Shown piece by piece: positions 56,036 to 63,922 of a stretch of DNA of 64,000 nucleotides (position 1 is the first letter of the stretch; every line of letters starts with the position of its first letter). A program made the position numbers and the translations under genes. Below the pieces are notes generated by a model that searched no databases, was not told the DNA's origin, and was given only the letters and a program-made list of their open reading frames with translations. Origin of the DNA: Tenacibaculum dicentrarchi (lineage in GTDB: Bacteria > Bacteroidota > Bacteroidia > Flavobacteriales > Flavobacteriaceae); assembly GCF_964036635.1 (NCBI RefSeq), contig NZ_OZ038524.1, positions 1,660,001 to 1,724,000 of the forward strand. Direction: 5' to 3'.

Positions 56036-56478
56036 TGCATTAAGCCAAATTACACGGAATATTAACGGAATTAAGCGTTTTCGAAAAGTAAAATCCTGAC
56101 AAAGATTACGTGAATCTGTTTGTAATGAAAATAGCCGACTTTCTAGCTCCTTTGCGCAATAGAAACGGAATCGTAAAACAGCAGATTTTGACAAATATTA
56201 CGTAAGATTTTGCTTATAATTCCGAAATGAAAATGGCGGACTTTTTAGCTCGTTTACGCAATAGAAAATAAAAATGAAAAAATGTTCGGAATATTCCCAA
56301 TTTTAGATTTTTTAGCGTAAGTTTATATCAAAATTTATACAAGTTAAACGCCGAATAAAAACGCTGAAAAATATGTGATTTTATAACGGTATTTTAATTA
56401 AAAAAGAAAAAACGCACGTTAACAAAGTGTATGAGCGCATATTTTCCTGGCGGAAAAATACGCCACATACACATGGCG
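56030..56478 (+). repeat. family A gene-free cassette, copy 21 (449 bp), with attC 56418-56484
   Basis: Standard layout, CATGG variant; CTCCTTTGCGC sub-lineage; TTATACAAG instead of TTAGACAAG. Followed by family B. Confidence 0.88.
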
Positions 56479-56989
56479 TTAGCTTTCATTAACAAAAAAA
56501 ATGCGTGAAATTGGAAAAATAAAGCGTTTTCCTAAAGTAGAATCCTGATAAATATTACGCAATTAGAAATGGAATTTTAACACAGAAGATTTTGAAAAAT
56601 ATTACGCAAGAATCTGTCTGTAATTCTGAAATGGAAACGGCAGACTTTAGCCTGTTTATACAATCGGAAATGAAAAACTGTGGGATTCTGACAAATATTA
56701 CGCAAGAATCTGTCTGTAATTCTGAAATAAAAATGGCGGACTTTTAGCCTGTTTACGAAATTAGGAATGAAAATTTAGACAAGTTAAACGCCGAATAAAA
56801 ATGCTGAAAAATATGTAGTTTTATATCGGTATTTTAATTGTAAAAAAGGAAAAATAAACGAAAAGCTAACAAAATATATAATTTATTGCTAGTGCTCGCC
56901 TACCTACGAAAATCCTTAGGGGATTTTCTATTTCGTTTTTATTTACTAAATTAGTTGCTCGAAAAACACAACAAACCATATATAAACCG
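56479..56989 (+). repeat. family B gene-free cassette, copy 8 (511 bp, subtype 1), with attC 56861-56995
   Basis: Subtype 1, with CTGTCTGTAATTCTG in place of CTGTCCGCAATTATG in the first unit. Confidence 0.87.
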
Positions 56990-57438
56990 TTAACCTGCAT
57001 TAAGCCAAATTACACGGAATATTAACGGAATTAAGCGTTTTCGAAAAGTAAAATCCTGACAAAGATTACGTGAATCTGTTTGTAATGAAAATAGCCGACT
57101 TTCTAGCTCGTTTGCGCAATAGAAACGGAATCGTAAAACAGCAGATTTTGACAAATATCACGTAAGATTTTGCTTATAATTCCGAAATGAAAATGGCGGA
57201 ATTTTTAGCTCGTTTACGCAATCGAAAATAAAAATGAAAAAATGTTCGGAATATTCCCGATTTTAGATTTTTTCACGTAAGTTTATATGAAAATTTAGAC
57301 AAGTTAAACGCCGAATAAAAACGCTGAAAAATATGTGATTTTATAACGGTATTTTAATTAAAAAAGAAAAAACGCACGTTAACAAAGTGTATGAGCGCAT
57401 ATTTTCCTGGCGGAAAAATACGCCACATACACTAGGCG
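56990..57438 (+). repeat. family A gene-free cassette, copy 22 (449 bp), with attC 57378-57444
   Basis: Standard layout, CTAGG variant; attC opens in frame into the next gene. Confidence 0.88.
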
Positions 57439-57461
57439 TTGTAAATAATTTAAAAAAAAAT

Positions 57462-58265
57462 ATGAAAAAATTATTATTAATAATTGTAGTAACAATATTA
57501 AGTTGTAAAAGCGAGATAAAATCTCAAACAAGTGATGAAAAAGAAACCAAAAAAAATGAAATAAAAGTTGATACCGATAAATTAGATTTAACTAATAAAT
57601 TAGAAAAATATTTTCTGCAAGACGGTCTTGATAAAAGGAACTCTTTTTTGAACAATGTACTTACTAAAATAGATAAAGAAACAAACAAAAAAGAAAAAAA
57701 TGCACTTAATTACAACAATAGATATGGAAATACAGTAGAAAGCGAAAAAAAAATAATTAAAGCAAAAAAAGAAAGAGAAAATTTTTTACTACTTAAAAAA
57801 GAAATGAATAAGTTCTTTGAATCTAAAGACAGTAAAAAAATATTAGTTTATGATTTACAAAAATCTCCAAAAGGAGTTGTTGAGTATTTATTTTCATCTT
57901 TCCAAAAAGCAAGATTTTCAGAGTGGAAATACTTTATGGATCCATATCTTATAAAGTTTGATGAAGAAAACAAATTATTTATGATTTTTTCTTATTTACC
58001 TAAATCTACAAACTATAAATTAAACAACTCTAATAATTACAATAGTTATAGAAACACTAAATCATTGAATGAAAAGTATAAAGAGTTTAAAGCCTTAACT
58101 GAAAAAATAAATATCAATGTGAAAAATGTTAGAATAGAGAAAAATAAAGCTTTTGTATTGACTTCTATAATATCTAAAGAATCTGAACAGAAAAAACAAG
58201 AAGAAATTGTTATAGAGTTAGTAAATAGAAATGAATATTGGTTTATAACAGGAATAAGAGAATAA
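57462..58265 (+). CDS. lipoprotein of unknown function
   Basis: 267 residues. Signal peptide KKLLLIIVVTILSC with the lipobox Cys at about residue 15. Mature part Lys/Asn-rich and helical, with a C-terminal beta-rich segment (NVRIEKNKAFVLTSII, IVIELVNRNEYWFITG) resembling the last strands of an NTF2-like or nuclear-transport-like fold; uncertain. Start ATG 57462; the longer frame from GTG 57387 is attC read-through and would destroy the signal peptide. Sole gene of cassette 57439-58400. Confidence 0.7.
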   Translation: MKKLLLIIVVTILSCKSEIKSQTSDEKETKKNEIKVDTDKLDLTNKLEKYFLQDGLDKRNSFLNNVLTKIDKETNKKEKNALNYNNRYGNTVESEKKIIKAKKERENFLLLKKEMNKFFESKDSKKILVYDLQKSPKGVVEYLFSSFQKARFSEWKYFMDPYLIKFDEENKLFMIFSYLPKSTNYKLNNSNNYNSYRNTKSLNEKYKEFKALTEKININVKNVRIEKNKAFVLTSIISKESEQKKQEEIVIELVNRNEYWFITGIRE

Positions 58266-58270
58266 AAAAC

Positions 58271-58406
58271 TATTTACAACACCATATATAATTTATTGCT
58301 AGCTTCTCGCCTACTTACGAAAGTCCTCGTGGACTTTCTTGGTTGGTAATTATTTACTAAATTATTTGCTTGAAATACGCAACAAACCATATACAAAACG
58401 TTAACC
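58271..58406 (+). other. attC site of cassette 57439-58400
   Basis: Left box TATTTACAAC pairs with the cassette start GTTGTAAATA exactly. Inner hairpin GAAAGTCC-tcgt-GGACTTTC. Confidence 0.89.
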
Positions 58407-58848
58407 TGCATTAAGCCAAATTACACGGAATATTAACGTAATTAAGCGTTTTCGAAAAGTAAAATTCTGACAAAGATTACGTGAATCTGTTTGTAATGAA
58501 AATAGCCGACTTTCTAGCTCCTTTGCGCAATAGAAACGGAATCGTAAAACAGTAGATTTTGACAAATATCACGTAAGATTTTGCTTATAATTCCGAAATG
58601 AAACCGTAGATTTTTTAGCTCGTTTACGCAATCGAAAATAAAAATGAAAAAATGTTCGGAATATTCCCGATTTTAGATTTTTTAGCGTAAGTTTATATGA
58701 AAATTTAGACAAGTTAAACGCCGAATAAAAACGCTGAAAAATGTGTGATTTTATAACGGTATTTTAATTAAAAAAGAAAAAACGCACGTTAACAAAGTGT
58801 ATGAGCGCATATTTTCCTGGCGGAAAAATACGCAACATACACTAGGCG
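58401..58848 (+). repeat. family A gene-free cassette, copy 23 (448 bp), with attC 58788-58854
   Basis: Standard layout, CTAGG variant with TACGCAACATACAC. Directly followed by copy 24. Confidence 0.88.
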
Positions 58849-59291
58849 TTAACCTGCATTAAGCCAAATTACACAGAATATTAACGTAATTAAGCGTTTT
58901 CGAAAAGTAAAATCCTGACAAAGATTACGTGAATCTGTTTGTAATGAAAATAGCGGACTTTCTAGCTCGTTTACGCAATAGAAACGGAATCGTAAAACAG
59001 TAGATTTTGACAAATATCACGTAAGAATTTGTCTATAATTCCGAAATGAAAATGGCGGACTTTTTAGCTCGTTTACGCAATAGAAAATAAAAAAATGTTC
59101 GGAATATTGCCGATTTTAGATTTTTTCACGTAAGTTTATATCAAAATTTAGACAAGTTAAACGCCCAATAAAAACGCTGAAAAATATGTGATTTTATAAC
59201 GGTATTTTAATTAAAAAAGAAAAAACGCACGTTAACAAAGTGTATGAGCGCATATTTTCCTGGCGGAAAAATACGCCACATACACATGGCG
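58849..59291 (+). repeat. family A gene-free cassette, copy 24 (443 bp), with attC 59231-59297
   Basis: Lacks six bases between AATAAAA and AAATGTTCGG. CATGG variant. Confidence 0.88.
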
Positions 59292-59317
59292 TTGTAAAAC
59301 ATTTGAAACCAATAAAA

Positions 59318-59830
59318 ATGAAGAAAATAATATTGTTTACATTGATACTTCTAATTATCAATTCTTGTTGTAACGGAGACGAAGACGTAAGTATAAATAC
59401 TATCGAATCTGTTCGTGGATTTATATATTCTTATGATGAAAACGGAATATATCCTTATTTAGATGAATTTAATCCAAATGAATTAGGGATTGGAGTTTCT
59501 GCGGACTCAATAACAAACAGAATGGAAATGGGAGATGGTTGCGGACGAACTGATGTTATATATACAAATCAAATAGATTCACTAAATATAATCACAATTT
59601 ATGATTTCAACGACAACTATCCTGCTGGTAGTAATGTGAATGAATTACTTTTGGGACAAGATGGACTTGGTGGAACATATTCAACCGAAATAAATAATAA
59701 TTCTTCAATATCTCATACCTATAAATTTTCAGCAGTTCCCGAAAACGATTCTTTACAATTTGCAATATCTGGAAGAATAACTAATAAAGATAATTTCACA
59801 AATTTGACAGATTTAATAATAATCGATTAA
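59318..59830 (+). CDS. small lipoprotein of unknown function
   Basis: 170 residues. Signal peptide LFTLILLIINSCC with the lipobox Cys at about residue 14 and acidic residues after it. Mature part beta-rich, Asn/Asp/Gly-rich. No family recognised. Start ATG 59318; the frame from GTG 59240 adds only attC-encoded residues. Sole gene of cassette 59292-59978. Confidence 0.7.
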   Translation: MKKIILFTLILLIINSCCNGDEDVSINTIESVRGFIYSYDENGIYPYLDEFNPNELGIGVSADSITNRMEMGDGCGRTDVIYTNQIDSLNIITIYDFNDNYPAGSNVNELLLGQDGLGGTYSTEINNNSSISHTYKFSAVPENDSLQFAISGRITNKDNFTNLTDLIIID

Positions 59831-59849
59831 AAGATAATGAATAAAAAAC

Positions 59850-59984
59850 ATTTTACAACACCATGTATAATTAATTGCTGGTTTTAGCTAATTTACGAAA
59901 ATCCTCGCGGACTTTCTATCTGTGATTTATTTACTAACTTTAGTGCTTGAAACACGCAACTAATCATACACAAACACGTTAACC
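59850..59984 (+). other. attC site of cassette 59292-59978
   Basis: Left box ATTTTACAAC pairs with the cassette start GTTGTAAAAC (one mismatch). Inner hairpin GAAAATCC-tcgc-GGACTTTC has a bulge. Confidence 0.88.
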
Positions 59985-60325
59985 TGCATTAAGCCAAATT
60001 ACACGGAATATTAACGGAATTAAGCGTTTTCGAAAAGTAAAATCCTGACAAAGATTACGTGAATCTGTTTGTAATGAAAATAGCCGACTTTTTAGCTCGT
60101 TTACGCAATCGAAAATAAAAATGAAAAAATGTTCGGAATATCCCCGATTTTAGATTTTTTAGCGTAAGTTTATATGAAAATTTAGACAAGTTAAACGCCG
60201 AATAAAAACGCTGAAAAATGTGTGATTTTATAACGGTATTTTAATTAAAAAAGAAAAAACGCACGTTAACAAAGTGTATGAGCGCATATTTTCCTGGCGG
60301 AAAAATACGCCACATACACATGGCG
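59979..60325 (+). repeat. family A gene-free cassette, copy 25, internally deleted (347 bp), with attC 60265-60331
   Basis: 102 bp shorter than the usual 449. The missing part is exactly one internal tandem unit: the first GACTTT joins directly to TTAGCTCGTTTACGCAATC of the second. CATGG variant. Shows that the units recombine. Confidence 0.9.
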
Positions 60326-60837
60326 TTAGCTTTCATTAACAAAAAAAATGCGTGAAATTGGAAAAATAAAGCGTTTTCCTAAAGTAGAATCCTGATAAAT
60401 ATTACGCAATTAGAAATGGAATTTTAACGCAGAAGATTTTGAAAAATATTACGTAAGAATCTGTCCGCAATTATGAAATAGAAACGGTGGAATTTTATCC
60501 TGTTTATGCAATCGGAAATGAAAAACTGTGGGATTCTGACAAATATTACGCAAGAATCTGTCTGTAATTCTGAAATGAAAATGGCGGACTTTTAGCTTGT
60601 TTGCGAAATTATGAATGAAAATTTAGACAAGTTAAACGCCGAATAAAAACGCTGAAAAATATGTGGTTTTATATCGGTATTTTAATTGTAAAAAAGGAAA
60701 AATAAACGAAAAGCTAACAAAATATATAATTTATTGCTAGTGCTCGCCTACCTACGAAAATCCTTAGGGGATTTTCTATTTCGTTTTTATTTACTAAATT
60801 AGTTGCTCGAAAAACGCAACAAACCATATATAAACCG
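60326..60837 (+). repeat. family B gene-free cassette, copy 9 (512 bp, subtype 1), with attC 60709-60843
   Basis: Subtype 1, very close to copy 1 (10525-11036), including GAAACGGTGGAATTTTATCC. Confidence 0.87.
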
Positions 60838-60983
60838 TTAGAGTGCATTAAAACGCACAATAACAACGGTTATAAAAAATATGTGTTTTTAGTCACATAA
60901 GAAAGTCCATTGTTTACTATGTGTTTAGTGTTTATTTATTAGCTTAGTCACTTAACAGTCACATAAATTTCATACCCAAAACG
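60838..60983 (+). repeat. attC-only minimal cassette (146 bp), attC 60855-60989
   Basis: Starts GTTAGAGTGC; the left box GCACAATAAC (60855-60864) pairs with 8 of 10 bases of that start, leaving only 16-17 bases of body. Arms TTATAAAAAATATGTG and CACATAAATTTCATA. It carries no gene. Confidence 0.75.
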
Positions 60984-61003
60984 TTAGCTGTTATACAAGA
61001 AAT

Positions 61004-62005
61004 ATGAACAATAAAGTAAGTATATTTTACTCTTGGCAGAGTGACTGCCCTTCAGATACTAATCAAAAAGCCATTAGTATTTGCATTGAAGAAGCTAAAC
61101 TCAAAATAAAAAAAGACAACAATGAAATTGATATTTCAATTGATGAAGCTATAAGAAACAAATCAGGTAGCCCTGAAATACCTAAAACAATAATTGAGAA
61201 AATAGAAAAATCAGATATTTTTATTTGTGACCTTACAACGATAAATAGTAGTTGCAATTGTAATAACCGTAAATCTCCTAATCCAAATGTTGTTTTCGAG
61301 TTAGGATATGCTGTGTCTATGTTAGGATGGGAGAGAATTATTATGGTATTCAATAAAAAATATGGTAACTTTAAAGATGAATTACCATTTGATTTAGAAA
61401 AAAGAAGAGTTTCAGAATTTAAAATTGATGATAAAAATGATAAATCTGGAAAAGGGAATTTAACATCTATACTCAAAACAGGAATTGAATCGATTATTAA
61501 TTTAAACCCTTCAAAACCATACAAGATTGAAAATAATAGCGTAAAAAGAGATAGAGACATTGTTATTCTCAATCAATTTTTATCTTCAATACACATAGAA
61601 ACAATTGATATTTTTATTCAGAATTTACCCACTATGATTAAAAACGATATGTTCTTCTATTTTGATTTGGTAAGAAAATTATTTGAAAGTAGTAACTTCT
61701 TTATTTATGATGATGACCTAAAAATAAAATTATATAATTTTTATAAAAATTGGATTTCAATCATCCGATATGACAATTTATTTACTTCAAATAATTTTAA
61801 TAAAGACTTGATATTGAATTTAAAATTTGATGTTTTTGAAAAAAAACAAGACGAATTAGATTTTAAAAAGATGACAGTTAAGTCTTCAGAAATTAATGTA
61901 ACATTTAAAGAACTTCTTGATTACATCAAAAAAAATTATTTAATAGTTGACATTGAAAAAAACAGTGAATTAGCTAAAGGAAAATTTATAAAATACAACA
62001 GCTAA
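61004..62005 (+). CDS. TIR-like nucleotide-binding defence-type protein
   Basis: 333 residues. The N-terminal ~165 residues have the pattern KVSIFYSWQSDCPSDTNQKAI, DEAIRNKSGSPEIPKTIIEKIEKSDIFICDLT, and SPNPNVVFELGYAVSMLGWERIIMVFN...GNFKDELPFDLEKRR, the TIR-like predicted nucleotide-binding family common in defence islands; the Glu in VFELGYA occupies the catalytic-Glu position of TIR NADases. The C-terminal half (about 175-333) is helical with no recognised domain and is probably the sensing part. Sole gene of cassette 60984-62125; the stop overlaps the left box of attC. Confidence 0.83.
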   Translation: MNNKVSIFYSWQSDCPSDTNQKAISICIEEAKLKIKKDNNEIDISIDEAIRNKSGSPEIPKTIIEKIEKSDIFICDLTTINSSCNCNNRKSPNPNVVFELGYAVSMLGWERIIMVFNKKYGNFKDELPFDLEKRRVSEFKIDDKNDKSGKGNLTSILKTGIESIINLNPSKPYKIENNSVKRDRDIVILNQFLSSIHIETIDIFIQNLPTMIKNDMFFYFDLVRKLFESSNFFIYDDDLKIKLYNFYKNWISIIRYDNLFTSNNFNKDLILNLKFDVFEKKQDELDFKKMTVKSSEINVTFKELLDYIKKNYLIVDIEKNSELAKGKFIKYNS

Positions 62006-62131
62006 CACCGTGTATAATTAATTGCTAGTTTTAGCTCACTTTGGAAATTCCTTCGGAATTTCTGCCGTTCGTGTTTTATTTAGTAAATTAGTTGCTTAAA
62101 TAACGCAACAAATCATACACAAACCGTTGTG
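61997..62131 (+). other. attC site of cassette 60984-62125
   Basis: Left box AACAGCTAAC pairs with the cassette start GTTAGCTGTT exactly and contains the gene's stop codon. Inner hairpin GGAAATTCC-ttc-GGAATTTC. Confidence 0.9.
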
Positions 62132-62160
62132 GTGCATTACAAAAAAACGATATGAAATAA

Positions 62161-63213
62161 ATGAATAGTTTAGAAATAGATTTTTTACCTGTCGGAAATG
62201 GAGAAAAGAGCGGAGATGCTATTGCTTTTAGGTATGGTAATTTTTCCAATCCATCGGAACAGAAAGTTATTATAATTGATGGAGGCACAAAAGAATCAGG
62301 AAAAGAGTTATGTAAGCTTATAAAAGAAACATACAAGACATACATAATTGATATAGTTATTTGTACTCATCCGGATGGTGACCACGCATCTGGCTTAAGA
62401 GAAGTTCTTGGTGATGAAGAATTAACAATTAAATCCTTAATAATACATAAGCCTTGGGAACACTCTAAAGAGATTAAAGATTTATTTCACGATGGACGGA
62501 TTACATCAAATAGTTTATCTGAAAGGCTTAAAGAAGCTTATAATTTCGCTTACGAGTGTGTAGAGATTGCAGAACGTAGAGGAATTAAAATATACGAACC
62601 ATTTAGTGGTTTATCATATGATAATAAAATCATTAGAGTTCTTGGTCCAGATAAGAATTATTATTTATCATTACTTCCAGATTTTGCAAAAAGTCCTAAA
62701 GCTAAAGAAACAAGTCTTCAAAAGTCATTTAGTGCTGTAAAAGAAGCTGTCAATTGGGTTAGAGAATCAATGCAAATAGAGACTTTAAGTGAAGATGGTG
62801 AAACTTCTGCAGAAAATAATTCTAGTGCTGTTGTTCTTCTTGAACTGGACGGAGATAAATATTTATTTACTGGAGATACTGGAATTCCAGCTCTGAAAAG
62901 AATTATTGACTACTGCAATAATAAAGGAATTGATATTTCAAATGTGAAATTTATGCAAGTACCTCACCACGGAAGTAAAAGGAACATTTCACCTAGTATT
63001 CTAAATTCTATAAAATGTAAAACTGCATATGTATCAGCTTCTAAAGATGCTCCTAAACACCCTGCAAAAAAAGTGATTAATGCTTATATTAGAAGAGGTG
63101 CAAAAGTCTACACAACTGAGGGAACTGGACTAAATCATCATATAAATACTAATACTAGAATTGGATGGTCATCAGCAACACCAAAACCATTCTCTGAAAA
63201 CGTTGAAGATTAA
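62161..63213 (+). CDS. ComEC/Rec2-like metallo-beta-lactamase-fold protein
   Basis: 350 residues. The metallo-hydrolase core is clear: VGNGEKSGDAIAFRYG near the N-terminus, CTHPDGDHASGL (HxDxDH at about 70-75), YLFTGDTG (about 237-243) and VPHHGSKRN (about 268-275), ending in AYVSASKDAPKHPAKKVINAY. This is the soluble beta-lactamase-like domain of ComEC-type proteins, here free-standing. It abuts the following membrane-protein gene with no gap (stop TAA then ATG), so they probably form a complex. Likely a phosphodiesterase or nuclease acting on nucleic acid or nucleotide at the membrane; the substrate is inferred. Confidence 0.85.
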   Translation: MNSLEIDFLPVGNGEKSGDAIAFRYGNFSNPSEQKVIIIDGGTKESGKELCKLIKETYKTYIIDIVICTHPDGDHASGLREVLGDEELTIKSLIIHKPWEHSKEIKDLFHDGRITSNSLSERLKEAYNFAYECVEIAERRGIKIYEPFSGLSYDNKIIRVLGPDKNYYLSLLPDFAKSPKAKETSLQKSFSAVKEAVNWVRESMQIETLSEDGETSAENNSSAVVLLELDGDKYLFTGDTGIPALKRIIDYCNNKGIDISNVKFMQVPHHGSKRNISPSILNSIKCKTAYVSASKDAPKHPAKKVINAYIRRGAKVYTTEGTGLNHHINTNTRIGWSSATPKPFSENVED

Positions 63214-63921
63214 ATGAATATTTATAACTTAAAAGCTCGTATCTATCCAGTGATATTATCACTACTACCTATTATAATTATTGGAACATTATTCTCGATT
63301 CAGTTCCAATCCTATTATCAGTCATTAGGTAGCCTTGGATTAACAACTATTCTATTTTTTCTGTTTTCTCAGGTTGGACGAGATAGAGGAAAAAAGATAG
63401 AAATTGATTTATGGTCTGAATGGGGTGGCGCTCCAACAACTCAAATTTTTCGTTTTTCAGATAATACCATTAATTCAATAACAAAAAGAAAGTATCATCA
63501 AACTATGTGTGAGCTAATTCCAAACGAAATAACACCATCCGCATCAGAAGAAGAGAATTCTACAGGATTATTTGATGAAGTATACCAATCGTGGACAAAG
63601 TTTTTGATAAGTAAAACTAGAGACACAAAAAAGCACGACCTTTTATTCAACGAAAACATTAATTATGGTTTTAGAAGAAATACATTAGGGTTAAAACCTT
63701 TTTCCATTGTTGTAATTATTATTCTTTCAATTGGTATATGGACTAATAATTACATATCAAATGAAACAATTAATTATATGGATTCTTCTACTCTTATTTC
63801 TCAAATAATTCTATTGGTGTTTTTGTTATTCTGGATATTTATTGTCAATAAAAGTTGGGTGAAAATACCAGCTTTTGGATATGCCGAAAGACTACTTGAA
63901 ACAGTTGATAAGATAAAATAA
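63214..63921 (+). CDS. membrane partner of the MBL-fold protein
   Basis: 235 residues. Four membrane segments: IYPVILSLLPIIIIGTLFSI (about 10-29), SLGSLGLTTILFFLFSQV (about 36-53), SIVVIIILSIGIWTN (about 167-181) and STLISQIILLVFLLFWIFIV (about 191-210). A soluble loop of ~110 residues lies between the pairs, with LWSEWGGAPTTQIFRFSD. It starts directly at the stop of the MBL gene. Family not recognised; a membrane effector or docking partner is a reasonable guess. Confidence 0.75.
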   Translation: MNIYNLKARIYPVILSLLPIIIIGTLFSIQFQSYYQSLGSLGLTTILFFLFSQVGRDRGKKIEIDLWSEWGGAPTTQIFRFSDNTINSITKRKYHQTMCELIPNEITPSASEEENSTGLFDEVYQSWTKFLISKTRDTKKHDLLFNENINYGFRRNTLGLKPFSIVVIIILSIGIWTNNYISNETINYMDSSTLISQIILLVFLLFWIFIVNKSWVKIPAFGYAERLLETVDKIK

Positions 63922-63922
63922 C

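Noticed and set aside
3077..60331. Micro-frame MKIADFLARLRNR... inside family A cassettes as a conserved small protein
   Set aside because: In the alignment by eye it is interrupted by TAG or TAA, by ATAAAACC variants or by missing starts in most copies; only a few (e.g. 29204-29652) keep a 48-codon frame.
3077..61000. CRISPR array
   Set aside because: Repeats are 450-510 bp units or 67-200 bp attC sites with genes between them, not short regularly spaced repeats with unique spacers; no cas genes.
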